The position numbers and the translations under genes are program-made. Positions 16,783 to 24,017 of a DNA stretch of 47,241 bases are shown here, piece by piece. This DNA comes from a virus, in IMG/VR virus record IMGVR_UViG_3300032893_000085, positions 1-47,241 of that record. The stretch is one strand, 5' to 3'. Every line of letters starts with the position of its first letter. Within the stretch, counting starts at the first letter, position 1. The notes below the pieces were generated by a model that made no database searches, was not told the DNA's origin, and saw only the letters and a list, made by a program, of their open reading frames with translations.

Positions 16783-17261
16783 AGTCCAAATACTCTTAAT
16801 TCAGAGGGTGTCGCGTCATTCTTCATACGATTCGCGACCTTACTTATTACCCAGATATTATCTGGTGTATAACCTTTAGACGAATCTTTTCGATCCAGAG
16901 AAGGAGAGTGCCTAGTTCCTCGTACCATCTCTATTCCGAGAATAGGGCATTTATCAGGGACTACAATATCTTCTACGGTTATAGAGAAATCAAGTCCTGA
17001 TTTCAAGCATCGGTCACGCGCGCCGTAATACAGACGATACTCAGTACTATAATAATACTTTCCTGGATTATTTTCTTTCCAAGTATCGACGTATTTTTTC
17101 TGTTTTTCGAGAAAACTGCCTCTATTCGCCCGATAGTACGCTCGTCCATACGCGACAGCGGAAGCTCTTTGGCACTCTTTTGAACACTTGATATGTGTTT
17201 TGATGCGAGGCTTGAAAGATTTTTGGCAAACTACACAAGACCTTTCTGGAAGATCAACCAC
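16764..17261 (-). CDS. Free-standing HNH homing endonuclease
   Basis: A 165-residue protein with an N-terminal zinc knuckle (SCVVCQKSF and CSKECQ) and a C-terminal SPSLDRKDSSKGYTPDNIWV then SKVANRMKNDAT, very like the intron-encoded HNH at 12293. No intron core is visible around it and neighbours are intact, so it appears free-standing, inserted between a small gene and the Cas4-like nuclease. Its start overlaps the previous stop by 8 bases. AT content is higher than in the neighbours. Confidence 0.82.
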   Translation of the reverse strand: MVDLPERSCVVCQKSFKPRIKTHIKCSKECQRASAVAYGRAYYRANRGSFLEKQKKYVDTWKENNPGKYYYSTEYRLYYGARDRCLKSGLDFSITVEDIVVPDKCPILGIEMVRGTRHSPSLDRKDSSKGYTPDNIWVISKVANRMKNDATPSELRVFGLWAIKQ

Positions 17262-17469
17262 TCTTCATCCGATCCACTTTTTCGATCGTGTCTTGGACGC
17301 CATCGAACTGTTGACTCTCGACAACGAAGACCTTGACCGACGATCCGAGATTCTTGAGGGCGAATTCCAAGATCTTCCGGTCGACAGATTCGGCGTCCTC
17401 CATTTCAACAACTGCTCGACAGCGTTGTTTAACCATTGCATTTCTGACAAACTCAACTTCTAATTTCAT
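17254..17469 (-). CDS. Hypothetical 71-residue protein
   Basis: A small alpha/beta protein, MKLEVEFVRNAMVKQRCRAV followed by EMEDAESVDRKILEFAL and VKVFVVESQQFDGV. The strand-helix-strand alternation suggests a compact ferredoxin-like or beta-alpha-beta fold. It lies 144 bases after the SSB gene, and that gap contains strong inverted repeats that may regulate it. The HNH insertion follows immediately. No family recognised. Confidence 0.65.
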   Translation of the reverse strand: MKLEVEFVRNAMVKQRCRAVVEMEDAESVDRKILEFALKNLGSSVKVFVVESQQFDGVQDTIEKVDRMKSG

Positions 17470-17496
17470 TCAACGTCTCTACTAGAGAAAGCAGAC

Positions 17497-17609
17497 AGTG
17501 GGGGTTGCTCGGGCTGTGCCGTCCTTATTACGTATACATGCTGTCGCACCAAGTATACGCCCACGATTCGAATTAGACCACCGGAAAAGCCAGCAGTCCG
17601 TGGGCCATC
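17497..17609 (-). other. Structured intergenic element (candidate leader RNA)
   Basis: In the gap between the SSB gene and the next small gene, the minus-strand RNA can form an outer 7-bp stem GCCCACG/CGTGGGC, an inner stem GACTGCTGG/CCGGTGGTC with a CUUUU loop (GU pairs included), and a second stem CGTATAC/GTATACG with a 15-base loop. There is no U tract, so it is not a plain terminator. It could be a leader or processing element for the gene at 17469. It looked tRNA-like at first but lacks a proper T stem. Confidence 0.5.
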
Positions 17610-17613
17610 TCAA

Positions 17614-18153
17614 TCACATAGGGAGATCGTCGTCAAGATCGAAGTCCTTACGAAATGTGTCCTGTTTCGAAGCAGGCTCATAGAAAGGATCGGCCTCATC
17701 AAGTTCGGGGAAGTCATCATTATTATACGGTACTAGTTTCAGCACCCGCGTCTTGTTCAGATAAATTCCCTTCGGGCGACCCGGACCAAAATCACGAATA
17801 GTAATCTTGACATCCACGATCGATCCGTTGCCGATCAACTTCTTCGGATCCCACGGCTCTCCAGACTTATCAACGATGACGGGGGGATCGACCTTGTACT
17901 TCTCCCCAGTTACCCTGTCAGTCCGTTCAGACTTGACCTTCAAGGTCAGGTACGGCGCGCCGTCGAGGTAGTTTTCCTTCATCTTGACTCGGTCGGCAAC
18001 TCCGGCAGCCTTAAGCGACTTGATGTCTTTCGGATCGATCTTGAGATCGACCTTCCATTCGAATCCGTCCTTTGAATAATTCGGAAGAGGGTCGCCAAGG
18101 AGCTTGGCGAAGCTTGTCTCGCCACGAAGATACAAAGTTGTAGTATTTCCCAT
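17614..18153 (-). CDS. Single-stranded DNA-binding protein, phage type
   Basis: A 179-residue protein with an OB-fold-like beta pattern (FEWKVDLKID, LTLKVKSE, GSIVDVKITIRDFG, GIYLNKTRVLKLV) and a strongly acidic C terminus ending FDLDDDLPM. The acidic tail is the hallmark of SSBs such as T7 gp2.5, used to contact polymerase and helicase. It is the first gene after its own sigma70-like promoter and sits in the replication module. The start ATG at 18153 is 11 bases after GAGAAG. The assignment relies on architecture rather than a diagnostic motif. Confidence 0.65.
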   Translation of the reverse strand: MGNTTTLYLRGETSFAKLLGDPLPNYSKDGFEWKVDLKIDPKDIKSLKAAGVADRVKMKENYLDGAPYLTLKVKSERTDRVTGEKYKVDPPVIVDKSGEPWDPKKLIGNGSIVDVKITIRDFGPGRPKGIYLNKTRVLKLVPYNNDDFPELDEADPFYEPASKQDTFRKDFDLDDDLPM

Positions 18154-18199
18154 TATTTACTTCTCATTTACTAGGGAGGAACGCCCTACCCTATACCTT

Positions 18200-18228
18200 A
18201 TTATATCAAGATTGTGCGCGGTTGTCAA
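18200..18228 (-). promoter_or_regulatory. Sigma70-like promoter for SSB transcript
   Basis: Minus strand: TTGACA (18223-18228), 17-base spacer, TATAAT (18200-18205). It overlaps the last codons of the metallophosphoesterase gene and lies 47 bases before the SSB start. Both hexamers match consensus exactly. Confidence 0.85.
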
Positions 18229-18767
18229 GAACTTTTCTTATCTAGTTCGTATTTTTTTATGATCTCGTTTAGTTCGATTGGTCGGAAGTTTGTCTGTTCG
18301 ACACAGACAGAAAGATACCTAGGATCAGCCGAGCCGGGATAACCTCCTTCTTCGACACGATTGGCGTGGGTATGCCCATGGATATTCAACTTCCAACGAG
18401 AGAGACTTCCCGGATGGATAGGGATATGGGACATGATAAATCCCTGACGCTGGACATAGCCTCGGACGTCATCGAATAGGTCGATGTACTTCGCCAGCTT
18501 CTTCGGTTCGTGGTTGCCCGGGATCAGGACTTTCCGACCCTTCAGTCGGGAAACAGTACGCCGGATATCTACAACCGTGAAGGCGACATCGCCCAAGATA
18601 TATACTCGATCCTGATCGTTCACACACTCGTTGTACCATCGAATGAGGTCCTCTGTCATTTGTTCGGGGTCGTCCCACGGACGTAGTTTACCGCCGTCTG
18701 ACTTGGTAAACTTGACGATGTTCTTGTGATAGAAGTGGGGATCAGAATAAACAAAAGTTTTACTCAT
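18225..18767 (-). CDS. Calcineurin-like metallophosphoesterase
   Basis: A 180-residue protein with all the two-metal phosphoesterase motifs: VYSDPHFYH (D-x-H), YILGDVAF (GD), LIPGNHE (GNH[DE]), MSHIPIHP and NIHGHTH (GHxH). The order and length match small phage and bacterial phosphodiesterases that act on nucleic acids or cyclic nucleotides; substrate unknown. ATG 18767 is preferred over ATG 18776 because AAGGAG is well spaced (about 10 bases) for the former. Its start overlaps the preceding zinc protein stop. Confidence 0.88.
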   Translation of the reverse strand: MSKTFVYSDPHFYHKNIVKFTKSDGGKLRPWDDPEQMTEDLIRWYNECVNDQDRVYILGDVAFTVVDIRRTVSRLKGRKVLIPGNHEPKKLAKYIDLFDDVRGYVQRQGFIMSHIPIHPGSLSRWKLNIHGHTHANRVEEGGYPGSADPRYLSVCVEQTNFRPIELNEIIKKYELDKKSS

Positions 18768-19039
18768 CTTACCCATACTCCTTCACAATCTGGGCATTGA
18801 TACGAAACAGTACGATCTTTCTCAAGATCATAAATACCAATTTCACGACCCCATTTACCTTTTGTACGCGTCGCGCCATACTGGGAAGCTATTCGATCTG
18901 CGTCAATTTCACTATCTGTTTGATGATAGAAATGCTCCCAGATAGATCCTCCATCTAGGTCTGATCCGCAATGAGGACAGTATCCGTGTTCATTAGATTG
19001 GCTCATTGTGTCGTCACGAGTGCGTCTTAGTGTTGGCAT
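18764..19039 (-). CDS. Zinc-ribbon protein
   Basis: A 91-residue protein with CPHCGSDLDG near residue 21 and CPDCEGVWVR at the end, separated by about 55 residues, a split zinc ribbon. The middle (SIWEHFYHQTDSEIDADRIA) is helical. The start has AAGGAAAAG upstream. It lies between polymerase and metallophosphoesterase genes with short spacing; likely a nucleic-acid-binding accessory factor. No specific family recognised. Confidence 0.65.
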   Translation of the reverse strand: MPTLRRTRDDTMSQSNEHGYCPHCGSDLDGGSIWEHFYHQTDSEIDADRIASQYGATRTKGKWGREIGIYDLEKDRTVSYQCPDCEGVWVR

Positions 19040-19049
19040 TGTCTTTTCC

Positions 19050-20885
19050 TTAATGAGTACTTGCCCAAGTTAAACCTACTTTCGCTTCACATTCGATCGG
19101 CACAGTATAATTGTAATACTCACCGGCAGCAGCAAAGGCATTGCTACACACAACAATAAACCGCTGGACATCTGTAGAAAGGACATCAAACTGGAACTCG
19201 TCGTGGATATCTCCTACTTTAATCGCGTCGATCGAAAGTCTACGACACTCGCGCCAGATATTGAGAGCCGCCCTCTTCATGATCCGGTTCTCATCTCCTT
19301 GAAGAAGGTATCCGAGTCTGGTGTGCATGTGCTCGACTCGTAGAGGTGTGCCGTCGCAAAGGACAATTCTTCCAGTTCTTTCCACCTGTCTTTTAAGGTT
19401 ATCAAGTAGACGCCTAAGTCCTGGAAAGTTGTTTGTAAAGCGGCTTTTAAGGTCTCGGCCGTCTTGCGTCGATCCTCCAATGATCTGCCCGACTTTTGCA
19501 TCTCCTGCTCCCAAGAGGAAGGCATAGATGAAAGTTTTAGCAAGACTTCTTGTTCTAAGACTTCCAATCGTCTGGTTGTAAGTGTGTGGGTCACCGTTGA
19601 CGACTTCGTGTGCAAACTGTTCATTCCTTAGATGGTGTGCGAGGACTCGGAGCTGGATTCCTTTGGCGTCGACGCCGACCATCCTCCTAGTTCGAGGATC
19701 ACGCGTCGTCCAGAGATCTCGGGCTTCATAGGTGAAGACGCCTTCAAGACCCAACAGCGGACCATTCTCTCCAGAACGAACACCGGGAATGTTAGCAGTA
19801 TTAGGGTCGCTATGCCGATACCTGAGAGTATTAGCAAGCCAGAGAGAACCATGAATGCAATGAGTGTCATCGTTATACGCCTCAATCCAAGTATTAATCA
19901 TATTAGCCCGGGCGTTGATCTCCATCCATTGGGCGATCAGGCGAGGACCTTCTAGTCCAGACTCGACGACGAATCTTTCAAGCGATGGTACAAGTTTACC
20001 CTTGCTTGTCGGCTTGGGTCTACCCGTAGGGGTTAGTTCGTCTGGTCCGGGGACCCAACCTGCTGCAAGAAGTTTTTCAACTCTCTGATCTGGGCTTCCA
20101 ATGTTGAAAGCGACGTCGTCGTAGACGTCATACCCGAGACGATCGCTGTGGATGACTGTAGATTTGTATTGGTTTGAATGGCGCAGATATTGCGCCGACT
20201 CTGTCCCATCAGCTTTAAAAGGTCGTCTAAAAGTTCCCACAACTTCTCTGCTTGGAGGCCAGATAAGGTGCACTCGTTCGGCGATTTCGGTTTCGAGCTG
20301 TCGGAGTGTTGCGTATAAGACATGGGCGCCTTCGATGTTAAAGTAAAAGCCGTTCTTCTTCTGCTGCTGGACGAGATACCAAGCCATTGTCTCTAGATGG
20401 ACATTGTCTTCTGAGAAGCCGACTTGTCTCATCCTCTGAACAAGAGCCCGAAAGACAAGCCCACAGAGATGTGCGTCCTGTTGACAGTATCGGATCATCT
20501 CATCGGAGAGACGATAGAAGTCGTTGAACTCACCTTTCAAAGAGTTTAGTCGCCGTCCCCAAGCCTCAAGAGAATGCCCTCCCTCCAACGAGGGAAGGAA
20601 GAGCATCGACATTACCATAGGATCGCACACGCACGACAAAGGAATCGCCGTACCTACTACTCTATTGAGTACCGGTACGTCATATCCGATGCCATTATAG
20701 GCTACAAACTTACAACCGCGCTGCTGTTGATCCTCGAACCATCGTCGAATATCTTCATAGTTTGTAAGCGTGACACTCTCACCAGTTCCGGACTCTGCGC
20801 AGACGCACCACACAATCGAAGGTGTAAGGCTATCGGCCTCAATATCAAAGAACCAATAGTTATCTAGATTTGTTGGCAAGTACAA
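19050..20885 (-). CDS. DNA polymerase, family A, T7-like
   Basis: A 611-residue polymerase with an N-terminal 3-prime to 5-prime exonuclease (FFDIEAD, VAYNGIGYD, RYCQQDAHL) and a polymerase domain: motif A VGVDAKGIQLRVLAHHL (about 404), motif B RSLAKTFIYAFLLGAG (about 446), motif C VGDIHDEFQFDV (about 557). The tyrosine of KTFIY is at the T7 position, implying weak discrimination against dideoxynucleotides. Translation begins at TTG 20885, just after the HNH stop (TAATTG), with GGGAGG at a suitable distance. There is no obvious thioredoxin-binding insertion. It replicates the phage genome with the upstream helicase-primase. Confidence 0.93.
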   Translation of the reverse strand: MYLPTNLDNYWFFDIEADSLTPSIVWCVCAESGTGESVTLTNYEDIRRWFEDQQQRGCKFVAYNGIGYDVPVLNRVVGTAIPLSCVCDPMVMSMLFLPSLEGGHSLEAWGRRLNSLKGEFNDFYRLSDEMIRYCQQDAHLCGLVFRALVQRMRQVGFSEDNVHLETMAWYLVQQQKKNGFYFNIEGAHVLYATLRQLETEIAERVHLIWPPSREVVGTFRRPFKADGTESAQYLRHSNQYKSTVIHSDRLGYDVYDDVAFNIGSPDQRVEKLLAAGWVPGPDELTPTGRPKPTSKGKLVPSLERFVVESGLEGPRLIAQWMEINARANMINTWIEAYNDDTHCIHGSLWLANTLRYRHSDPNTANIPGVRSGENGPLLGLEGVFTYEARDLWTTRDPRTRRMVGVDAKGIQLRVLAHHLRNEQFAHEVVNGDPHTYNQTIGSLRTRSLAKTFIYAFLLGAGDAKVGQIIGGSTQDGRDLKSRFTNNFPGLRRLLDNLKRQVERTGRIVLCDGTPLRVEHMHTRLGYLLQGDENRIMKRAALNIWRECRRLSIDAIKVGDIHDEFQFDVLSTDVQRFIVVCSNAFAAAGEYYNYTVPIECEAKVGLTWASTH

Positions 20886-21326
20886 TTAAGTCGCCTCCCA
20901 ATTCTGTAGAAGCAACTCACACTCTCTCTTAGTCATTGTATTTTTCAACTTGTTTGCACGATTAGAAATGATCCTGACATTGCCGGGTATATAGCCGAGA
21001 GTGTTATCAATCCGATCGAGAGAAGGTGATTGGTCGTCTCCTCCCCTCCCTTTATTCCTGTTGATCGTAATTGGAATTCCAAAGACCGGGCAGATGTCAT
21101 TCCATTTTACATCATCTGCTGTAATAGCAAACCTAATAAAACGGCTCTTCGCTCTGCTCTTAGCTTCTACGAGCATTCTCTGAAGACGTTCTTCAGACGA
21201 ATCAAAAGTTTTCTCGTAAGATTTCCTTGCCCGTCTGAAGTACTGAGACTTATTTCGTTGATACTCAGAACTGTTCTTCACTACGGATACTTCCCCCCGA
21301 CTCGTATAGACTTGCTTCATCATCAC
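20886..21326 (-). CDS. HNH homing endonuclease between helicase and polymerase
   Basis: A 146-residue protein with the same C-terminal motif as the other two HNH genes: SPSLDRIDNTLGYIPGNVRI followed by SNRANKLKNTMTKRE. The N-terminal half is basic and helical and lacks the C-x2-C knuckle seen in the others. The frame begins with three ATG codons inside the helicase 3-prime end (62-base overlap) and its stop abuts the polymerase TTG. No intron core is apparent, so it is free-standing and wedged into the replication operon. Confidence 0.8.
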   Translation of the reverse strand: MMMKQVYTSRGEVSVVKNSSEYQRNKSQYFRRARKSYEKTFDSSEERLQRMLVEAKSRAKSRFIRFAITADDVKWNDICPVFGIPITINRNKGRGGDDQSPSLDRIDNTLGYIPGNVRIISNRANKLKNTMTKRECELLLQNWEAT

Positions 21327-22860
21327 TAAGCTCAGTCAGTCTAGCTGTATCAGCGTTATACCAAAGATACGATGCTGGCCCAGTGTAACCGCAGAAACGA
21401 TTTTTCTGTACTGTAACCTTCGTGATATTCCTGCGCCACTCATCAATGTCCTGACCGTTTCGTTCAAGACGAATAACGATATTGCTCAACTGTTCAACAC
21501 CGGCAGTACCGCGAATCTGTCCTTGCCGATTAGTGTGAATTACTGCAATGACCGCAAGGTCTAGCTCAACAGTCATCGTCTTAAGTTTCGTACTGATCTC
21601 GTCAAGTTGTTTACGTTCATCACCTGATTGATCCGAGACAACGATGGAGAGGTGATCAAGTACGATATACTTGCACCCAAGCGCCGCCATGTGTCGGACT
21701 TTGTCCAATATGGCATCAACACTATTACTCCCGAAATGATCATAGATGACAACACGATCGTTGTTAAGTACGGTATCGAAAGCGGAGCGGAGCTTCTGCT
21801 CGTCTCGCTCAGTTGTTGGAAGATGATAGGGCAGAGAGTCATGGATAGACAGGAGTCCAAGGGCGGTATCTCCGTTAGGCTCTTCAAGATGAAGGAAACC
21901 AACACCATAGTTATTCTCCTTTACCCGCTCATCCGTCAGCAGAAGGTACTCGATATGCTTCAGGAGAGAGGTTTTACCAACGCCTGTGTCGGCTGTGATG
22001 ACAACAAGCTCAGAGAGACGCAGACCGAAAGTTTTCTTGTTCAAGCCAGCAAACGGGTAGTCTACTGTGAAGCTTTCCTTTCGGGAGATGATCTCTTCCC
22101 ACATCTCAGTACCAAGCTTTAAGCCATCAGGTTTGTGTGCCGGAGCCTGCCACCACTCCTTGATGAATACGTCGGCCTTCTTCTTGAGAAGATAGTCGTT
22201 GGCGTCCTTAAACTCGCGGAGGTCTAAGACTTTGATCTTCCCAAGAGGAAAGCCGATATTGGCGCACGCCTTCAATGCCCGCTTTCCCGGATCGTCATTG
22301 TCAAAACACAGGACGATGTGGTCGAACGAGTTCAGGTACTCGAAGTCTCGGCGGATGTCTGCTTCTGCTGTGGACGCAGAGTGGACAGAAACAGCCGGAT
22401 ACCTATTGCCGGTCATTTGGTAGACAGCTAGCGCATCGTCCTGCCCTTCGGTGACAGTGATAAACTTAGCCGAACCGGCTGGGAAGGCGTGCCGACCGAA
22501 CAGACCGGCACTTCCCGTCTTACCCTCGGTAGAGAACTGCTTTTGAGGTCGACGGAACTTGTTCGCGACGTGGTTGTTGTTGATGTCGTAGATAGGATAC
22601 TGGGCCACACCGTCGCGTACGTGGACAGAGTATCGGCGGCAGGTCTCTTGTGTAAAACCCCTTTCAGGGAAGGCAGAGAAGACGGGAGAAATCGGAGTCA
22701 GTGACGCAATCTTCTCTTCGATTGCTTGCTCGCGGACAGTAGTTTTGATCTCGTCTGGGGCGAATACGTCACCACAGGAATGACACTTACCTACACCGGA
22801 GTCCATAATCGAAAATGCATCAGAAGATTTGCCGCAGGGGCAACAAAGGTGGGCAGCCAA
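21265..22860 (-). CDS. Primase-helicase, T7 gp4-like
   Basis: A 531-residue bifunctional protein. The N-terminal zinc motif uses cysteines in LCCPCGKS and KCHSCGD; a TOPRIM primase domain follows (VTEGQDDALAV at about 137, LCFDNDDPGKRA at about 184). The DnaB-type helicase domain has Walker A ITADTGVGKTSLLKH (about 288), Walker B YIVLDHLS, and VIHTNRQGQIRGTAGVEQLS near the end. It begins at TTG 22860 with AGGTA upstream, since an in-frame TAG lies just before. It unwinds DNA and lays primers for the adjacent polymerase. The 3-prime end overlaps the HNH gene. Confidence 0.93.
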   Translation of the reverse strand: MAAHLCCPCGKSSDAFSIMDSGVGKCHSCGDVFAPDEIKTTVREQAIEEKIASLTPISPVFSAFPERGFTQETCRRYSVHVRDGVAQYPIYDINNNHVANKFRRPQKQFSTEGKTGSAGLFGRHAFPAGSAKFITVTEGQDDALAVYQMTGNRYPAVSVHSASTAEADIRRDFEYLNSFDHIVLCFDNDDPGKRALKACANIGFPLGKIKVLDLREFKDANDYLLKKKADVFIKEWWQAPAHKPDGLKLGTEMWEEIISRKESFTVDYPFAGLNKKTFGLRLSELVVITADTGVGKTSLLKHIEYLLLTDERVKENNYGVGFLHLEEPNGDTALGLLSIHDSLPYHLPTTERDEQKLRSAFDTVLNNDRVVIYDHFGSNSVDAILDKVRHMAALGCKYIVLDHLSIVVSDQSGDERKQLDEISTKLKTMTVELDLAVIAVIHTNRQGQIRGTAGVEQLSNIVIRLERNGQDIDEWRRNITKVTVQKNRFCGYTGPASYLWYNADTARLTELSDDEASLYESGGSIRSEEQF

Positions 22861-22897
22861 TAAATGTACCTAATCATTGATTGTTGGAGAAGGTAGT

Positions 22898-22970
22898 TGA
22901 TAGACTGCAACAAGTGACAGATTGCCAGCCTCTTACAGTCTATCATAAGGTTACTAACCTCGCTACCTTA
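22898..22970 (-). promoter_or_regulatory. Structured leader of the primase-helicase transcript
   Basis: The untranslated leader contains a perfect 10-bp inverted repeat TGATAGACTG (22898-22907) / CAGTCTATCA (22936-22945) with a 28-base interior, and nearer the promoter a palindrome AGGTTACTAACCT (22948-22960). The minus-strand leader motif TAGCGAGGTT is also found after the 31.74 kb promoter. It may be an operator and/or a folded RNA control element. Confidence 0.6.
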
Positions 22971-22976
22971 TAGTAT

Positions 22977-23004
22977 ATTATACCACGTATGGAGAAATTG
23001 TCAA
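22977..23004 (-). promoter_or_regulatory. Sigma70-like promoter for replication module
   Basis: Minus strand: TTGACA (22999-23004), 16-base spacer ending ACGTGG, TATAAT (22977-22982). The same CGTGG-TATAATAT context recurs at 36.4 kb (plus) and nearly at 31.74 kb (minus). It drives primase-helicase, polymerase and the following genes. Confidence 0.88.
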
Positions 23005-23031
23005 GAGGAAAGTTCAACAGACCGCGCAGAA

Positions 23032-23247
23032 TTATTCCAAGTCGTTGATTTCAACAGGGAATAAATTCTCATAGCAAGTCTCGTCATCGTACTCCTCTTC
23101 CGTCTCTACTTCCTCATCACCCTCTTCACCAAATGTCTCTGAGATAATACGGAGACACTCGGCACACGGATCCCACGCCATGTAACGAGGATCCCATTGG
23201 ATTTCGTCGGCTTGTAGTTCTTTATCACAGATATTGCAGCGCATCAT
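23032..23247 (-). CDS. Small acidic zinc-binding protein
   Basis: A 71-residue protein with CNICDKELQ and WDPCAECLRI, two cysteine pairs that could hold one zinc, then an acidic tail (EEGDEEVETEEEYDDETC). It is the last gene of the amidoligase cluster transcript, starting in an ATGA overlap with the ATP-grasp gene. The acidic tail suggests a DNA mimic or a binding partner of a basic protein. Function unknown. Confidence 0.65.
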   Translation of the reverse strand: MMRCNICDKELQADEIQWDPRYMAWDPCAECLRIISETFGEEGDEEVETEEEYDDETCYENLFPVEINDLE

Positions 23248-24017
23248 TGGAACTCCCGGAAGAATTGTACGTAATCAGTCACGGTACTTCCAGTAATGCC
23301 GGGAGCTGAGTTGATTTCGAGGACGTATGCCCTGTCGTCACGGGCATTGAAGACGACGTCTACCGCCCCAAAGTCGAGAGGAAAGCAATCGAAAGCCCGG
23401 CAAGCCACATCAATAACACACCGTGGAGGATTGACGTCGGCTCGGGCGTAGATAAACCCGTTCGCGAGGTTGCGAACAGACCAGTCGGGATTTTCATGTC
23501 CTAGATTCCTTGCTTTACGCTGCTGCGAGATCACTACTGTCGCTAGGTCGTCGTTGTCGTCTCGCAGTCGACCGACGTGGATCCGATATTCGTCTTGTTT
23601 TGGGATATAACGGGTGTAGAGAGGGGCCGGGACGAGTTCGTCTCTTGTATTAGCTATGACGATTCCTTCCCCTGAGTGACCTGCGAGGACGGTTCTACAG
23701 ACGATTCGTCCTCGTCGTTCGAGGGCGGAATCAGGTATGGAATCCCTGTCTGTCCAGAATTCGGGTATGATATCGGGGGCCACTCCATATACACGCCGGA
23801 AGAATTCCAGCTTATTAGACACAGAACGAATAGAACGGCCATTGAGGGCACGATCAAGTAGAGGATGTCCATTTGTATTCCCCCAGTTGATGATGACGTC
23901 TCCCGGACGCCCACGGTAACGAGAACCTTCGAGACGGAGGACACGCCCTCCTAGGGCCGTTGCCAGCTCCCGCGCTCCTGCCGAGCCTTGTCGATAAGGA
24001 ATGACTTTGTATGACAT
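23244..24017 (-). CDS. ATP-grasp ligase
   Basis: A 257-residue protein with an ATP-grasp core: a Gly-rich loop in RTVLAGHSGEGIVIA, a central YTRYIPKQDEYRIHV segment, and the metal-binding DFGAVDVVFNARDDRAYVLE then INSAPGITG, where Asp, Glu and Asn bind magnesium. This family joins a carboxylate to an amine through an acyl-phosphate. Its start overlaps the stop of the amidoligase gene (ATGA type), so the two probably act in one pathway. Substrate unknown; peptide or amino-acid ligation is the usual chemistry. Confidence 0.82.
   Translation of the reverse strand: MSYKVIPYRQGSAGARELATALGGRVLRLEGSRYRGRPGDVIINWGNTNGHPLLDRALNGRSIRSVSNKLEFFRRVYGVAPDIIPEFWTDRDSIPDSALERRGRIVCRTVLAGHSGEGIVIANTRDELVPAPLYTRYIPKQDEYRIHVGRLRDDNDDLATVVISQQRKARNLGHENPDWSVRNLANGFIYARADVNPPRCVIDVACRAFDCFPLDFGAVDVVFNARDDRAYVLEINSAPGITGSTVTDYVQFFREFQ

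Noticed and set aside
17497-17609. tRNA gene
   Set aside because: The acceptor-like stem and TTCGAA are present, but there is no five-pair T stem or anticodon arm and the enclosed length is only 47 bases.
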